From NCBI RefSeq assembly GCF_900094585.1, contig NZ_FMAG01000010.1, positions 1 to 64,000 of the forward strand: 64,000 bases of DNA, in the 5' to 3' direction. The notes beneath the pieces were generated by a model, which saw only the letters and a program-made list of their open reading frames with translations, was not told where the DNA came from and did not search any database. Below, piece by piece: positions 52,340-60,774 of the stretch (its first letter is position 1; each line of letters starts with the position of its first letter). The translations under genes and the position numbers were made by a program. The DNA is from Martinezella multihospitum. Its GTDB lineage: Bacteria > Pseudomonadota > Alphaproteobacteria > Rhizobiales > Rhizobiaceae.

Positions 52340-52391
52340 AAAAAGGCCCCCAAGCGGTGAACCGTGGAAGCCTCTCTCGTATTCCGTGACA
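52340..52391 (-). ncRNA. incA: Counter-transcribed RNA of repABC (antisense regulator of repC)
   Basis: In the 154-bp repB-repC gap, the minus strand has TTGACT (52426-52421), exactly 17 bp, GATTCT (52403-52398), then a start near 52391. A G+C hairpin follows (GGCTTCCACGG with CCGCTTGGGGGCC, G.U pairs and a small bulge), then CCTTTTTC at about 52340. This is the expected layout of the about 50-nt incompatibility antisense RNA that blocks repC translation. The transcript ends are estimates. The symbol follows common usage for repABC antisense RNAs. Confidence 0.8.
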
Positions 52392-52397
52392 AGATCG

Positions 52398-52426
52398 AGA
52401 ATCGCATTTCCATGAATCCTAGTCAA
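52398..52426 (-). promoter_or_regulatory. Promoter of the repABC counter-transcribed RNA
   Basis: -35 TTGACT at 52426-52421 and -10 GATTCT at 52403-52398 on the minus strand, with optimal 17-bp spacing. It drives transcription against the repB-repC leader. Confidence 0.6.
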
Positions 52427-52483
52427 GAGTCTTGGCACCGATTTTGGTGAGCGGATTTCTTTTGCCTTTTTTAAGGTGAAGAA

Positions 52484-53824
52484 ATGGATCGTGGACATAT
52501 CACAACGCCGTTTGGGCGGTCGATGACGTTTGCCTTATTGGCAAGGCAGCGACAAATTGACGAAGCACCACCGGAAACCAAGCGCAACAAGTGGAAGCTT
52601 TTCAGGGCTGTCTGCGAAGCCAGAGAGGAATTGAATGTGTCGGACCGATCTCTCTCGGTCCTCGACGCTCTTCTGTCTTTCTACCCGTCCGATGATCTTG
52701 TGCCTCAGAACGATCTGATCGTCTTTCCATCGAACGCACAGCTTTCAATACGCGCAAGGGGAATGACAGCAGCAACCTTGAGACGCCATCTTGCCGCGCT
52801 CGTCGACGCGGGGCTCATCCTTCGTAAAGACAGCGCTAATGGAAAACGCTTTGCTCGGCGGAGCAGAGCAGGCGAGATCAACGAAGCGTTCGGCTTCAAT
52901 TTGGCCCCACTCCTTTCGCGCGCAACGGAAATAGAGACGATTGCAGCGCAAATCGCGGCTGATCGAGAACTTTTCCAGTCAACGAGAGAGCGGATCACTC
53001 TATGCCGGCGCGACATCATCAAGTTCATCCAACTCGCAAAAGATGGGTGCGTCGACGGTGACTGGGAAGGTCTTCACGGCCGGTTTCGCTCCTTCCTTAC
53101 AACCTTGCCACGTCGGCCGTCCCTTGAGGAACTCGAGCTCTTGCTGAACCGCCTAAGCGAGCTTCGCACGGTAATCGTCAAACTCCTGAACGATCACGAT
53201 AAAACCCAAAATTTGCGCGCCAGAGAGTCCCAGAATGAGCGCCACATACAGGATTCACAAACACATTCCTTTTCTGAATCTGAAGCAATCCATGACGCGG
53301 GACCTTGCATGACTTTTCGGTCTGGGCATCTGGCTGACGCAACCTCGCCAGAGCAACCAGCCTCCAGCCCCGCCGCAGACGAGACGCAGTTCAAAAAACC
53401 GACCCTTCCGCTGGATATCGTGCTTCGCGCCTGCGACGAAATTCATGCCTATGGGCCGGGCGGAGCGATTAGAACCTGGCGAGACCTCCTGACAGCCACC
53501 TCTGTCTTACGAACGATGCTTCAGATTAGTCCGTCGGCCTTCCATCAAGCCTGTGCTGTCATGGGGCACGAAAACGCCAGTGCGGCGGTCGCTTGCATCT
53601 TCGAACGGGGAGGAAACATCGTCTCAGCCGGCGCTTATCTGCGCGATCTCACCAGACGTGCCGCACAGCGGCAGTTTACGATTAAACCCATGGTATCGGC
53701 GCTTCTCCAGTCAAAGGCTAGGGCAGCAGCGTCTTGCGCATTGGCGGTCAGCAATCCTGATCTGACGAGACCCCAATCGCCAAGTTCTGGTTCCACGGGA
53801 TTAAGCACTGGGTACATGGGATGA
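52484..53824 (+). CDS. repC: RepC, replication initiator
   Basis: 446 residues. MDRGHITTPFGRSMTFALLARQ and KWKLFRAVCEAREELNVSDRSLSVLDALLSFYP are characteristic RepC segments, followed by a MarR-like winged helix (LSIRARGMTAATLRRHLAALVDAGLILRKDS). In this family the origin lies inside repC and RepC acts in cis. The gene is separated from repB by the ctRNA region, as always in repABC. Length is normal, slightly above the average of about 400-440. Confidence 0.97.
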   Translation: MDRGHITTPFGRSMTFALLARQRQIDEAPPETKRNKWKLFRAVCEAREELNVSDRSLSVLDALLSFYPSDDLVPQNDLIVFPSNAQLSIRARGMTAATLRRHLAALVDAGLILRKDSANGKRFARRSRAGEINEAFGFNLAPLLSRATEIETIAAQIAADRELFQSTRERITLCRRDIIKFIQLAKDGCVDGDWEGLHGRFRSFLTTLPRRPSLEELELLLNRLSELRTVIVKLLNDHDKTQNLRARESQNERHIQDSQTHSFSESEAIHDAGPCMTFRSGHLADATSPEQPASSPAADETQFKKPTLPLDIVLRACDEIHAYGPGGAIRTWRDLLTATSVLRTMLQISPSAFHQACAVMGHENASAAVACIFERGGNIVSAGAYLRDLTRRAAQRQFTIKPMVSALLQSKARAAASCALAVSNPDLTRPQSPSSGSTGLSTGYMG

Positions 53825-53973
53825 ATGCAAAACCGTTCAGGCGAGCCCGAGATCGGTTTTCGCGTCGGAGCCAGTCCGGTCGCCATCCGCAGGCGCGTGT
53901 GTTGCAACTTCAAGTGAGTGGCATGTCCATGTGCGCCAGCATCTCGCGGGCCGATAGGATCTGCGTTTGGACG

Positions 53974-54207
53974 TCATCTGTTCCATTCGTCAGCACCTGG
54001 ATCCGCGAGCGCGCCAATACCGCCTTTTTTGGACATGGATCGTTGCCTCAGCAAGGTATCGTAACGATCCCGCATACCATCGGCTTCGATCTCGCCGGCG
54101 ATCCACAGTTCTACTACCGCCATGAATTCGAGATCGTCGTCGATTGGCGTGCCCCGAGCTCTCGCCCTGGCGATCACTTGCTCGGCAATCGATCTTCGTG
54201 ATGTCAT
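53974..54207 (-). CDS. Hypothetical small protein after repC
   Basis: 77 residues from the ATG at 54207 (GAGGGG upstream): MTSRRSIAEQVIARARARGT..., with DDDLEFMAVVELWIAGEIEADGMRDRYDTLLRQR. A small helical protein frequently annotated as hypothetical next to repABC cassettes; no domain recognised. It converges on repC. Confidence 0.62.
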   Translation of the reverse strand: MTSRRSIAEQVIARARARGTPIDDDLEFMAVVELWIAGEIEADGMRDRYDTLLRQRSMSKKGGIGALADPGADEWNR

Positions 54208-54520
54208 CTCGTCCCCTCGCTCCAATGAAGAGCCCCGACGACGAGATAGCAATCGTCGGCTTTTCGATCCACTTTAAACAAGGTTACTGACACGACATAT
54301 GCGCACAACTCCCTGCTTCGATGAATTCGAGCGCGTGTGAAGGGGTGCTCCCCAACGGTCGAGCCCCGGGTCATAGGGCAGGGACCCTTTATCGGTCCAT
54401 CGTCGTTGGCTGACGCGACCGCGTCGCCTTCGCCCGGAGCCGCTGAAAGGCCCACGCAAGCTGTTGTTGACACTGTACCAGAGCTTGACCGAAATGGATT
54501 CGGCCGCAAAGGAGATCATA
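54208..54520. other. Intergenic region upstream of the SyrB-like genes
   Basis: 313 bp. Open frames here are arginine/serine- or proline-rich shadows without family resemblance. AAGGAG at 54509-54514 serves the following SyrB-like start. No repeat or RNA structure was recognised. Confidence 0.4.
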
Positions 54521-54913
54521 ATGGCTGACGCCGACAATTAGACTGACCAGACCGAGACTGCAGGGGCTGCAACCCAGGCTTCGCCTGTCAAGAAGACGCG
54601 TGCCCCGCGGCAGAAGAAGATTACCGCAGCGGCTCAAGATACTGGCACGGAAATGGCCACGTCGCCGGCGGGCGCGGTCAAGTCAGGTCGCGGTCGTGGC
54701 AAAAGCGCCAAAATCGTCGCTGCCAAGCCCGATGCTGCTGCAAAAGCCACGCGAACGGCGCGCGTGCCAAAGGCTGGCGCGCCCTCAGAGCCGGCCCCTG
54801 TCGCAGCCCTTGATGAGCTCGAAGATCTCATCAAGCTGGAAGAAGAAAACCGGGATCTGCGCAAAAAGCTCGAAGTAAGCCATCCACTAAAGAGTTCGCG
54901 CTTGCAGCGGTGA
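54521..54913 (+). pseudogene. SyrB-like regulator with a premature stop
   Basis: ATG at 54521 with AAAGGAG reads MADADN, then TAG at 54539-54541, then continues in the same frame: TDQTETAGAATQASPVKKTR..., to DELEDLIKLEEENRDLRKKL and a short unrelated tail. This is the plan of rhizobial SyrB (MAD start, basic low-complexity linker, C-terminal LEEEN..LR coil), with a nonsense codon near the start and loss of the end of the coil. An internal ATG at 54653 could give an 86-residue product. Probably a decayed copy. Confidence 0.65.
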
Positions 54914-54987
54914 CATTTGACTAATAAGGGGCGGGGAGACCTGTCAGCAATCGTCGCCATGCCCCTGTTTGCTTGAGGTTGAATCCT

Positions 54988-55569
54988 ATGAGATCACCAT
55001 GGCGTTTCCTCGCCGATTTGACGGCACGCCCCAAGCCGAAGCAACCGCTTCTTCCCGCACCGGTCCCCGAGTCGCCGACAGACGAGGCGAATGACGGACG
55101 CGCGTCAGTTTCAGCAGCCGGCTCGCTGGACCAGACCGATACGGCCGAGATAACCCAACTGGACGAAGCAGATCAGGCAGCGCCACCGGAGCTCGTCGCT
55201 GTGGTAGATGACAGAGCGCCCACTGCCGATGCCAGAGTATCTAATCCTCATCCTGATCCCTTGGAACTGGCAATGGACAAGCCAGCCACGGATGCGACGT
55301 CGACGCGTAGTGATGAAGCCATCGTGTCGAAGGCTGGCAAAAAGCGGGCAAAGCGTATAGAGCAAGGCCACGTCGAGCGGCCATCTTCGTCGGTCCTCCG
55401 ACCGGATGACGTCAGCGAGCAGCCAGCCACTTCGGCGCGGCCTGCCTTCTTGGATGAGGTTTTGACCCTCGATGTCGAGATTGCCGATCTGAAGGTGGCG
55501 CTGGCTCAAAGGTTGAAACAGCAGAACGCTCAACTGCGCAGAATGCTTGAGCGGTTTGAAAACCGATAA
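54988..55569 (+). CDS. SyrB-like protein, basic linker and C-terminal coil
   Basis: 193 residues from MRSPWRFLADLTARPKPKQ at 54988 (a TTG 15 bp upstream is possible). Low-complexity acidic/alanine-rich middle, a basic patch (KAGKKRAKRIEQ) and a C-terminal leucine coil (LDVEIADLKVALAQRLKQQNAQLRRMLERF). The coil is shared with the next gene. Distant SyrB-like family; a role in symbiosis-type regulation is known only for S. meliloti SyrB. Confidence 0.65.
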   Translation: MRSPWRFLADLTARPKPKQPLLPAPVPESPTDEANDGRASVSAAGSLDQTDTAEITQLDEADQAAPPELVAVVDDRAPTADARVSNPHPDPLELAMDKPATDATSTRSDEAIVSKAGKKRAKRIEQGHVERPSSSVLRPDDVSEQPATSARPAFLDEVLTLDVEIADLKVALAQRLKQQNAQLRRMLERFENR

Positions 55570-55603
55570 GCCTGCCAGCCGGGCTTTCTAAAAGTGGAAT
55601 TTT

Positions 55604-56173
55604 ATGAAGACCCAGCAAAGACGTTTCGTTGTGGAGTTCAAGTCGAAGGGCCGCCGTTCTGTCGCGACCTCGGGATCGATCTGGGGCACGACGGACTTAA
55701 AAGCCCTGGCGCGCCAGGCTGCCAGCGTTGCGCCGCAATTGTTCGATGACGCCGGCGCGACCATTGACATCGCCACCGCTACGCCGACGCCTGTTTTGGC
55801 TCCCGTGCCGGTGGTGCCTACCGCCACCGGCGTTGAAAACATCGGATCCGCATCCGTTGGGCTTCAATCTGTTGAACCGATCGCGATCGCCCCTACGCCG
55901 GTCGAAGAACCTCGTCCATTTACAGCAGGAAACGCTGCCACTAGGTCCGAATCGTCTCGTGCCGTCAGGCACGTCGAACACAAGCTGCGTTCGCTTCAAA
56001 AACCTGTCACGACAGCGTTCAAGAACCCTGTCACGGCCTACGAGCCTTTGACCGATGAACTCGCCCTGCTCGAGCTCGAAAATCGACGACTAAAGTCATT
56101 GCTGATCGAGCGCCTTCGCCATGAGAACCGGCAGCTTCGGACAATGCTTGAGCGTTTCGGCGGCATTCATTGA
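55604..56173 (+). CDS. SyrB-like protein with conserved KxQxRFVVEFKSK N-terminus
   Basis: 189 residues. MKTQQRRFVVEFKSKGRRS and SIWGTTDLKALARQA form a short conserved N-terminal module known from rhizobial plasmid proteins. An alanine/proline/valine-rich linker follows, then a coil (LALLELENRRLKSLLIERLRHENRQLRTMLERF) very like the one in the preceding gene. The paralogous coils suggest hetero-oligomers. It lies 34 bp after its neighbour, so probably one transcript. Confidence 0.72.
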   Translation: MKTQQRRFVVEFKSKGRRSVATSGSIWGTTDLKALARQAASVAPQLFDDAGATIDIATATPTPVLAPVPVVPTATGVENIGSASVGLQSVEPIAIAPTPVEEPRPFTAGNAATRSESSRAVRHVEHKLRSLQKPVTTAFKNPVTAYEPLTDELALLELENRRLKSLLIERLRHENRQLRTMLERFGGIH

Positions 56174-56396
56174 CGCGAGGGCGGAGGGTGTCATCGCTCT
56201 GACGCCTTTATCGAGGACGACTCGTTAAGACCCGGCCAGATCGTCCGTGGAGGCGAAAAGCCTCGCTTGTTAGCAAGCCAGGTGTTGTTTTGCACGTAAT
56301 CGTAAGTATATGGCCGTTTATCCAGGGTTGGCAATTAACTTGACCTGGGAACCTACAATCCTTTCGCAGTGGTCAGGATCCAGTTCCTAGATTGGA

Positions 56397-57014
56397 CTAA
56401 GATACTCCGGCAGTCAGATATTCAACGACGACCTCATTGTAGTCGCCGAAGGTGACTTCGCTCGGGTGCAACTGACGAGCCGCATAAATATCGGGAAGAA
56501 CAGCATTGAAGCTTTCGAACTCCTCCGCGATTGCAATACCGCCCGGAACCTTCTGATCTCGGCTTTGCGTTCTCAACCACGTGGCGAGCTCGGTAATCAA
56601 CCGTCGCGTATCTCCGCCATGCGCGTGGATATCCTGGCCGGCAATGTCGGATATAAATCGCTGAAAACGATACTGCTCGCGATCGAAAATGATGCAGGAC
56701 TTGGAGCGATGCGCCGGCCCACCGTATTTTTTGGCCCCCAGAAAGACACCCAGCTCCAGCGGCATATTGAACCGCGGTAGCGGTGGATTGCCGTCCGTCT
56801 CCGTCCGAGAAATATCGTGGATGCCGTAGCGACATTCCTTGATGATCTGGCAGATCTTGTCGAAGCGGTTATCGGCGGAGTTGTCGGTTTCGAGCGCACA
56901 TCGCGCAACGAAACCCGAGCGGATGACCGTAAAGACGATAGCGTAGAAAAAGTCGCGGTATTGGGCGTCAAACGGGCAGTTGACGAAGACGTCGCGGTTC
57001 ACACCAGCTGCCAT
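56397..57014 (-). CDS. TIR/nucleoside-deoxyribosyltransferase-like protein of unknown function
   Basis: 205 residues. DVFVNCPFDAQYRDFFYAIVFTVIRSGF, then CALETDNSADNRFDKICQIIKECRYGIHDISRTE and RFNMPLELGVFLGAKKYG. The order (strand-P-FD...Y, then D/S near helix 3, then MPLELG with Glu on a helix) is that of TIR-like and 2-deoxyribosyltransferase-like folds, where the Glu attacks NAD or a nucleoside. I have no named family for it. Its start is 5 bp after the small gene upstream, so they form a two-gene unit. A defence role is plausible but not shown. Confidence 0.72.
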   Translation of the reverse strand: MAAGVNRDVFVNCPFDAQYRDFFYAIVFTVIRSGFVARCALETDNSADNRFDKICQIIKECRYGIHDISRTETDGNPPLPRFNMPLELGVFLGAKKYGGPAHRSKSCIIFDREQYRFQRFISDIAGQDIHAHGGDTRRLITELATWLRTQSRDQKVPGGIAIAEEFESFNAVLPDIYAARQLHPSEVTFGDYNEVVVEYLTAGVS

Positions 57015-57019
57015 GCTGA

Positions 57020-57229
57020 CTACTTGCTAGCCTGCGGTTCTGCAGCTTGGCCAGATATACCCTTACGCAGCTGCTCAATTGTCGCCTTGATTTCCTTCGA
57101 CGTGAAGTGCGTCGGTTTTGTTTTCGGCGATAGGATGGTCACGCCATCAGAAAGCTTCCCGGCTGCCTTGTATGGAGCGGGTGCCTTGTTCGATTTGGTA
57201 GTCGTAGCAATGGCGCTTCTTTTCGTCAT
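57020..57229 (-). CDS. Small basic protein paired with the TIR-like gene
   Basis: 69 residues: MTKRSAIATTTKSNKAPAPY..., then KAAGKLSDGVTILSPKTKPTHFTSKEIKATIEQLRKG. It has a basic disordered start, then a possible short strand-helix. No family recognised. The 5-bp gap to the TIR-like gene suggests joint expression, perhaps as regulator or partner. Confidence 0.6.
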   Translation of the reverse strand: MTKRSAIATTTKSNKAPAPYKAAGKLSDGVTILSPKTKPTHFTSKEIKATIEQLRKGISGQAAEPQASK

Positions 57230-57299
57230 TGTACTTATATGAGCTTTCGGGTTCTGGAAGGCAAGCCGCTCATCACAGGGTAAGGCCGAAACTTTTGCG

Positions 57300-57602
57300 T
57301 TAACCGCCAGGCTCTAACCTCCTAGCTGAATTCAACCTGTCCTGCATCTCCTTGCCTGCCTTGAAGAAGGGTACCCATTTTTCTTCGACGAAAACTGACG
57401 TGCCGTCTTTTGGGTTGCGGCCCGAACGGGGTGCGCGATTGCGGACGGTAAATACTCCGAACCCGCGAAGCTCAACTCGGCCGCCTTGTTCCAGGGTTTC
57501 TGTGATTTCGTCGAGGATAGTGTCGACAATCCGCTCAGCATCGTTGTGATAGAGGTGAGGATTCCGACTGGCGATCAATGCAACGAGCTCGGACTTTATC
57601 AT
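57300..57602 (-). CDS. ihfB: Integration host factor beta-like HU/IHF protein
   Basis: 100 residues from MIKSELVALIASRNPHLYHND at 57602; the upstream frame extension of 26 codons is not conserved. RVELRGFGVFTVRNRAPRSGRNPKDG carries the DNA-binding arm of the HU/IHF family; Pro in RSGRNPK intercalates. VDTILDEITETLEQGG fits IHF-beta. This is a plasmid copy beside the core IHF expected on the chromosome, and may help replication or recombination on the replicon. Confidence 0.93.
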   Translation of the reverse strand: MIKSELVALIASRNPHLYHNDAERIVDTILDEITETLEQGGRVELRGFGVFTVRNRAPRSGRNPKDGTSVFVEEKWVPFFKAGKEMQDRLNSARRLEPGG

Positions 57603-57726
57603 GTATGACCTCATCAAAAATGCATGGTGGTCGGCGCCTGAACGGGCAAGAGAGATAGAGGGTAAAACAGGCCCGATCAATTAGGCGGCGGAGATGATTT
57701 ACGTTGGGGTCCAAGCGGGCGGCATA

Positions 57727-57750
57727 GAGGGAGAGGAGGGAAGGGGGGGG
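57727..57750 (+). other. G-rich tract with G-quadruplex potential before the ParB-like gene
   Basis: Between 57727 and 57750 the + strand has GAGGGAGAGGAGGGAAGGGGGGGG: several G-runs of 3 or more separated by short loops, 60-80 bp upstream of the ParB-like start. A four-tract quadruplex is possible on the non-template strand. Confidence 0.35.
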
Positions 57751-57809
57751 TTGTGGCGGATTAAGAGGGTTGGAGAGAGGCTCCAGCCGGTCCGTCATGG
57801 AGAGACGAC

Positions 57810-59942
57810 ATGGCTCAGGCCATCCAGAAAATCACCCTCAGTGCAGCCCGGGATATTCCCTTCAACAAGCTGGTGCTCAGCCAGCAGAACGTCCGCAAGA
57901 TCAAGGCGGGCATCTCGATCGAGGATCTTGCCGAAGACATCGCCCATCGCGGGCTGCTCACCAGCCTCAACGTCCGCCCCGAACTCGACGGCGATGGCAA
58001 CGAGACGGGCATTTACCGCATTCCCGCCGGCGGTCGCCGATATCGAGCCCTTGAGCGGCTGGTTGCGCAGAAGCGGCTGGCAAAAAACGCCGGCGTTCCC
58101 TGCATCGTCAGCAAGGGCGAAACCCTCGAGGTCGAGGACTCGCTCGCCGAAAACGTCCAGCGCGTGTCCCTGCATCCGCTCGATCAGTTCCGCGCCTTCC
58201 AGACCTTGCGCGAGCAGGGGCTCGGTGAGGAGGAGATCGCCGCACGTTTCTTCGTCTCGGTTGCAACGGTCAGGCAGCGGCTGCGGCTGGCCTCCGTCTC
58301 GCCGCGGCTCCTCGATCTGTATACCGAGGACGAGATCACGCTGGAGCAGATCATGGCGTTTTCAATCACCAACGATCATGTTCGCCAGGAGCAGGTCTGG
58401 GATACGGTCTCGCGCTCGCATAGCCGGGAGCCCTATTACATCCGGCGCTTACTGACCGAAACTGCGATCCGCGCCAGCGACCGCCGCGCCGTCTATGTCG
58501 GCATCGAAGCTTACGAGGCGGCGGGAGGCGTCACCATGCGCGATCTGTTCGACCAGGATCAGGGCGGCTGGCTGCAGGATCCGGCGCTGCTTGAGCAGCT
58601 CGTGATGGAAAAGCTGAAGGCCGACGCCGAGGCGCTCCGCGTGAGCGAAGGCTGGAAATGGGTCGAAGCGGCCTTCGACTTCCCATACGGCCACACGTCC
58701 GGCCTGCGCCGCTTCTTCGGCGAGCAAGCCGAAATGACGGAAGACGAACTGGCTCGCTATGATGCCACGCGTGCCGAATACGATAAGCTCGACGCAGAAT
58801 ATGCGGAGGCAGATGAGTACTCCGAAGCGACCGAACAAAAGCTGGAGGAACTCGGCAGCGAGCTCGACCGCCTCAACGACCGCCCGTACGTGTTCGATCC
58901 GCAGGAGGTGGCCCGCGGCGGTGTCTTCGTTTCGCTCGGCGTGGGTGGCGAGCTCAAGATCGAGCGAGGCTTCGTGCGGCCCGAGGACGAACGGAAGGAT
59001 GAAGCCGATCCCTCGAGTGATGTCGGTCACGATCGCGACGATCATGGCAGTAGTCTCCCGGCAACCGGGGCCGCCGGCGGTGAGAACACCCAACCGGACG
59101 ACGAGGACGAAACGGTCAAACCGCTTCCCGATCGCCTTGTCCTCGATCTGACGGCGGCGCGCACCGTTGCCTTGCGCAATGCGCTCGCGAACGATCCTGT
59201 CATCGCCTTCATCGCGGTCCTGCATGCCTTCGTCCTGAAGACCTTCTACGTCTACGGCTCGGATTCATGCCTCGAGGTGACAGTGCAGAGCGCTCGCTTC
59301 AGCCAGACGCCCGGCCTCGGCGATACGGTCTGGGCGAAGGAGATCGAGCAGCGGCAGGAAGCCTGGGGCCAGGATCTCCCCAAGGATCCGAACGATCTCT
59401 GGGATTTTCTGATCACGCTCGACGAGGTCAGCCGCCAGGCGCTGTTTGCCCATTGCGCCTCGCTATCGGTCAACGCGGTGATCGAACCATGGAACAAGCG
59501 CACCCGGGCGATCGCCCATGCCGAGCAGCTGGCCCGCTCGATCGGCTTCGACATGGTGGAAGCCGGCTGGACACCGACGGCCGACAACTATCTCGGCCGC
59601 GTCACCAAGGCGCGCATCCTGCAGGCTGTCCGGGAAGCCAAGGGTGACCAGGCAGCGGAGCTCATCGGTCATCTCAAGAAGACCGACATGGCCCGCGAGG
59701 CCGAGCGGCTGATGACAGGGGCCGGCTGGCTGCCGGAGCCGCTTTGCATGACGAGTGACGAGAGCATCGGCGAAAGCGAAGTCGTCGGAGATGATACCTC
59801 CGTCGGGTCCGACGAAGGGGAGATCATCTCCGGAACTCAGGACCTGCCGGCCTTCCTGCTCGACCAGCCGGAAACGTCGATCGATGACGCCGGCGATACC
59901 GAAAGCGGGATCGACGGCGAGCATCTCGCCGCCGCCGAATAG
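57810..59942 (+). CDS. Large ParB/RepB/Spo0J-domain protein (710 residues)
   Basis: The N-terminal ParB domain (about 15-115; KLVLSQQNVRKIKAGISIEDLAEDI, PAGGRRYRALERL, LAENVQRVSLHPLDQF with the ENxxR-type box) is followed by a HTH (about 120-190, LGEEEIAARFFVSVATVRQRLRLASVSPRLL). A long C-terminal part (about 200-710) has an acidic linker (EDERKDEADPSSDVGHDRDD). It is twice normal ParB size; such giants are common on rhizobial plasmids next to DUF932 and methylase genes and are not part of repABC. They may regulate or protect plasmid DNA (inference). Confidence 0.9.
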   Translation: MAQAIQKITLSAARDIPFNKLVLSQQNVRKIKAGISIEDLAEDIAHRGLLTSLNVRPELDGDGNETGIYRIPAGGRRYRALERLVAQKRLAKNAGVPCIVSKGETLEVEDSLAENVQRVSLHPLDQFRAFQTLREQGLGEEEIAARFFVSVATVRQRLRLASVSPRLLDLYTEDEITLEQIMAFSITNDHVRQEQVWDTVSRSHSREPYYIRRLLTETAIRASDRRAVYVGIEAYEAAGGVTMRDLFDQDQGGWLQDPALLEQLVMEKLKADAEALRVSEGWKWVEAAFDFPYGHTSGLRRFFGEQAEMTEDELARYDATRAEYDKLDAEYAEADEYSEATEQKLEELGSELDRLNDRPYVFDPQEVARGGVFVSLGVGGELKIERGFVRPEDERKDEADPSSDVGHDRDDHGSSLPATGAAGGENTQPDDEDETVKPLPDRLVLDLTAARTVALRNALANDPVIAFIAVLHAFVLKTFYVYGSDSCLEVTVQSARFSQTPGLGDTVWAKEIEQRQEAWGQDLPKDPNDLWDFLITLDEVSRQALFAHCASLSVNAVIEPWNKRTRAIAHAEQLARSIGFDMVEAGWTPTADNYLGRVTKARILQAVREAKGDQAAELIGHLKKTDMAREAERLMTGAGWLPEPLCMTSDESIGESEVVGDDTSVGSDEGEIISGTQDLPAFLLDQPETSIDDAGDTESGIDGEHLAAAE

Positions 59943-60002
59943 GTTCAACAGCATCCCATCAATCTGACCCGATCGCCATTGCGGTCGGGTCTTGCAAAAC
60001 AG

Positions 60003-60037
60003 CCGGGCCATCGCGCCGGGTTTTCCCGTTTCAGGAG
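60003..60037 (+). repeat. Repeated leader hairpin plus Shine-Dalgarno (copy 1)
   Basis: CGGGCCATCGCGCCGGGTTTT is followed by CCCGTTTCAGGAGG, 6 bp before the ATG at 60044. It is very similar to copy 2 at 60733-60767 before the next gene. The repeated unit combines a GC hairpin, a short T-run and a ribosome binding site. Confidence 0.55.
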
Positions 60038-60043
60038 GCACCC

Positions 60044-60700
60044 ATGCCTGACTTCATCATCGAGACCACCTACCATCTGCCGATCTTCCGGCGCCGCACT
60101 TACGCGGCCGATACATTGGACGCGGCGTGCCGCGCCGCCATCGACGACGACAGCTGGGATGTTGCCGAGAAGGACTTCGATTCCTCCGGTCCAGTTCATG
60201 TCACCGGGATCTGGGACGGCGCACATGCGGCCTATGCCGGTCCGCCGATCCAGATCCCGCAGCAGTTCGAGGAAACTGTCCAGCGCCGGGCGCGTCATTT
60301 CGAGATCTTGCTCGGACTGTTGAAGATGCTATTCGACGACATCCGCGCGGCCCGCCCACCGTCGCCCGAATGGCGCGCCCGAGCTGCCTGGGCGATCGCG
60401 CGAGGAGAGGCCATTCTCGCGGGGGACCCGGATCCTGAAGAGCCTGTCGACGCACCTAAGCCTTCCCACGTCCTGGTCAGGCTGCAAGAGGCTGGTGTGC
60501 GCGACGCAATCGCGGCGGTGCTCGAGGTGGACCCGAGTTTTAGGGGTCTAACACCCGAGGCAGTGACCGACGACGAGGTCCATGCCGCATGCGTTTCCAT
60601 CGCCACCACGATGGATTTCTCCGATGTGGTCGGAAGCGCCGAGTTCCAGGCCGCGCTCTCGGCGATTAGGTCGGCGCACCGCCGGCTAATGTCCGATTGA
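60044..60700 (+). CDS. Hypothetical plasmid protein
   Basis: 218 residues; ATG preceded by CAGGAGG. The N-terminal half (MPDFIIETTYHLPIFRRRTY, then WDVAEKDFDSSGPVHVTGIWDG) is common in rhizobial plasmid clusters with ParB/DUF932/methylase genes; family unnamed. PSPEWRARAAWAIARGEAILAG is a conserved helical stretch. Probably cytosolic. It lies between the ParB-like gene and DUF932, with the same leader hairpin as DUF932. Confidence 0.78.
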   Translation: MPDFIIETTYHLPIFRRRTYAADTLDAACRAAIDDDSWDVAEKDFDSSGPVHVTGIWDGAHAAYAGPPIQIPQQFEETVQRRARHFEILLGLLKMLFDDIRAARPPSPEWRARAAWAIARGEAILAGDPDPEEPVDAPKPSHVLVRLQEAGVRDAIAAVLEVDPSFRGLTPEAVTDDEVHAACVSIATTMDFSDVVGSAEFQAALSAIRSAHRRLMSD

Positions 60701-60732
60701 TCCTTCTTCTTCCCCAGAATCCCTCAACCTCG

Positions 60733-60767
60733 CCCGGCCGTCGCGCCGGGTTTTCGTTTTCAAGGAG
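60733..60767 (+). repeat. Repeated leader hairpin plus Shine-Dalgarno (copy 2)
   Basis: CCCGGC, a 6-base loop, GCCGGG, then TTTTC: a small intrinsic-terminator-like hairpin 30 bp before the DUF932 start, followed by TTTTCAAGGAG. It shares about 30 of 36 positions with copy 1. As it lies directly upstream of a ribosome binding site it may attenuate or insulate each gene of this block. Confidence 0.6.
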
Positions 60768-60774
60768 ACATTCA

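Noticed and set aside
57694..58455. 253-codon plus-strand frame
   Set aside because: Out-of-frame overlap with the start of the ParB-like gene, arginine/serine-rich and without motifs.
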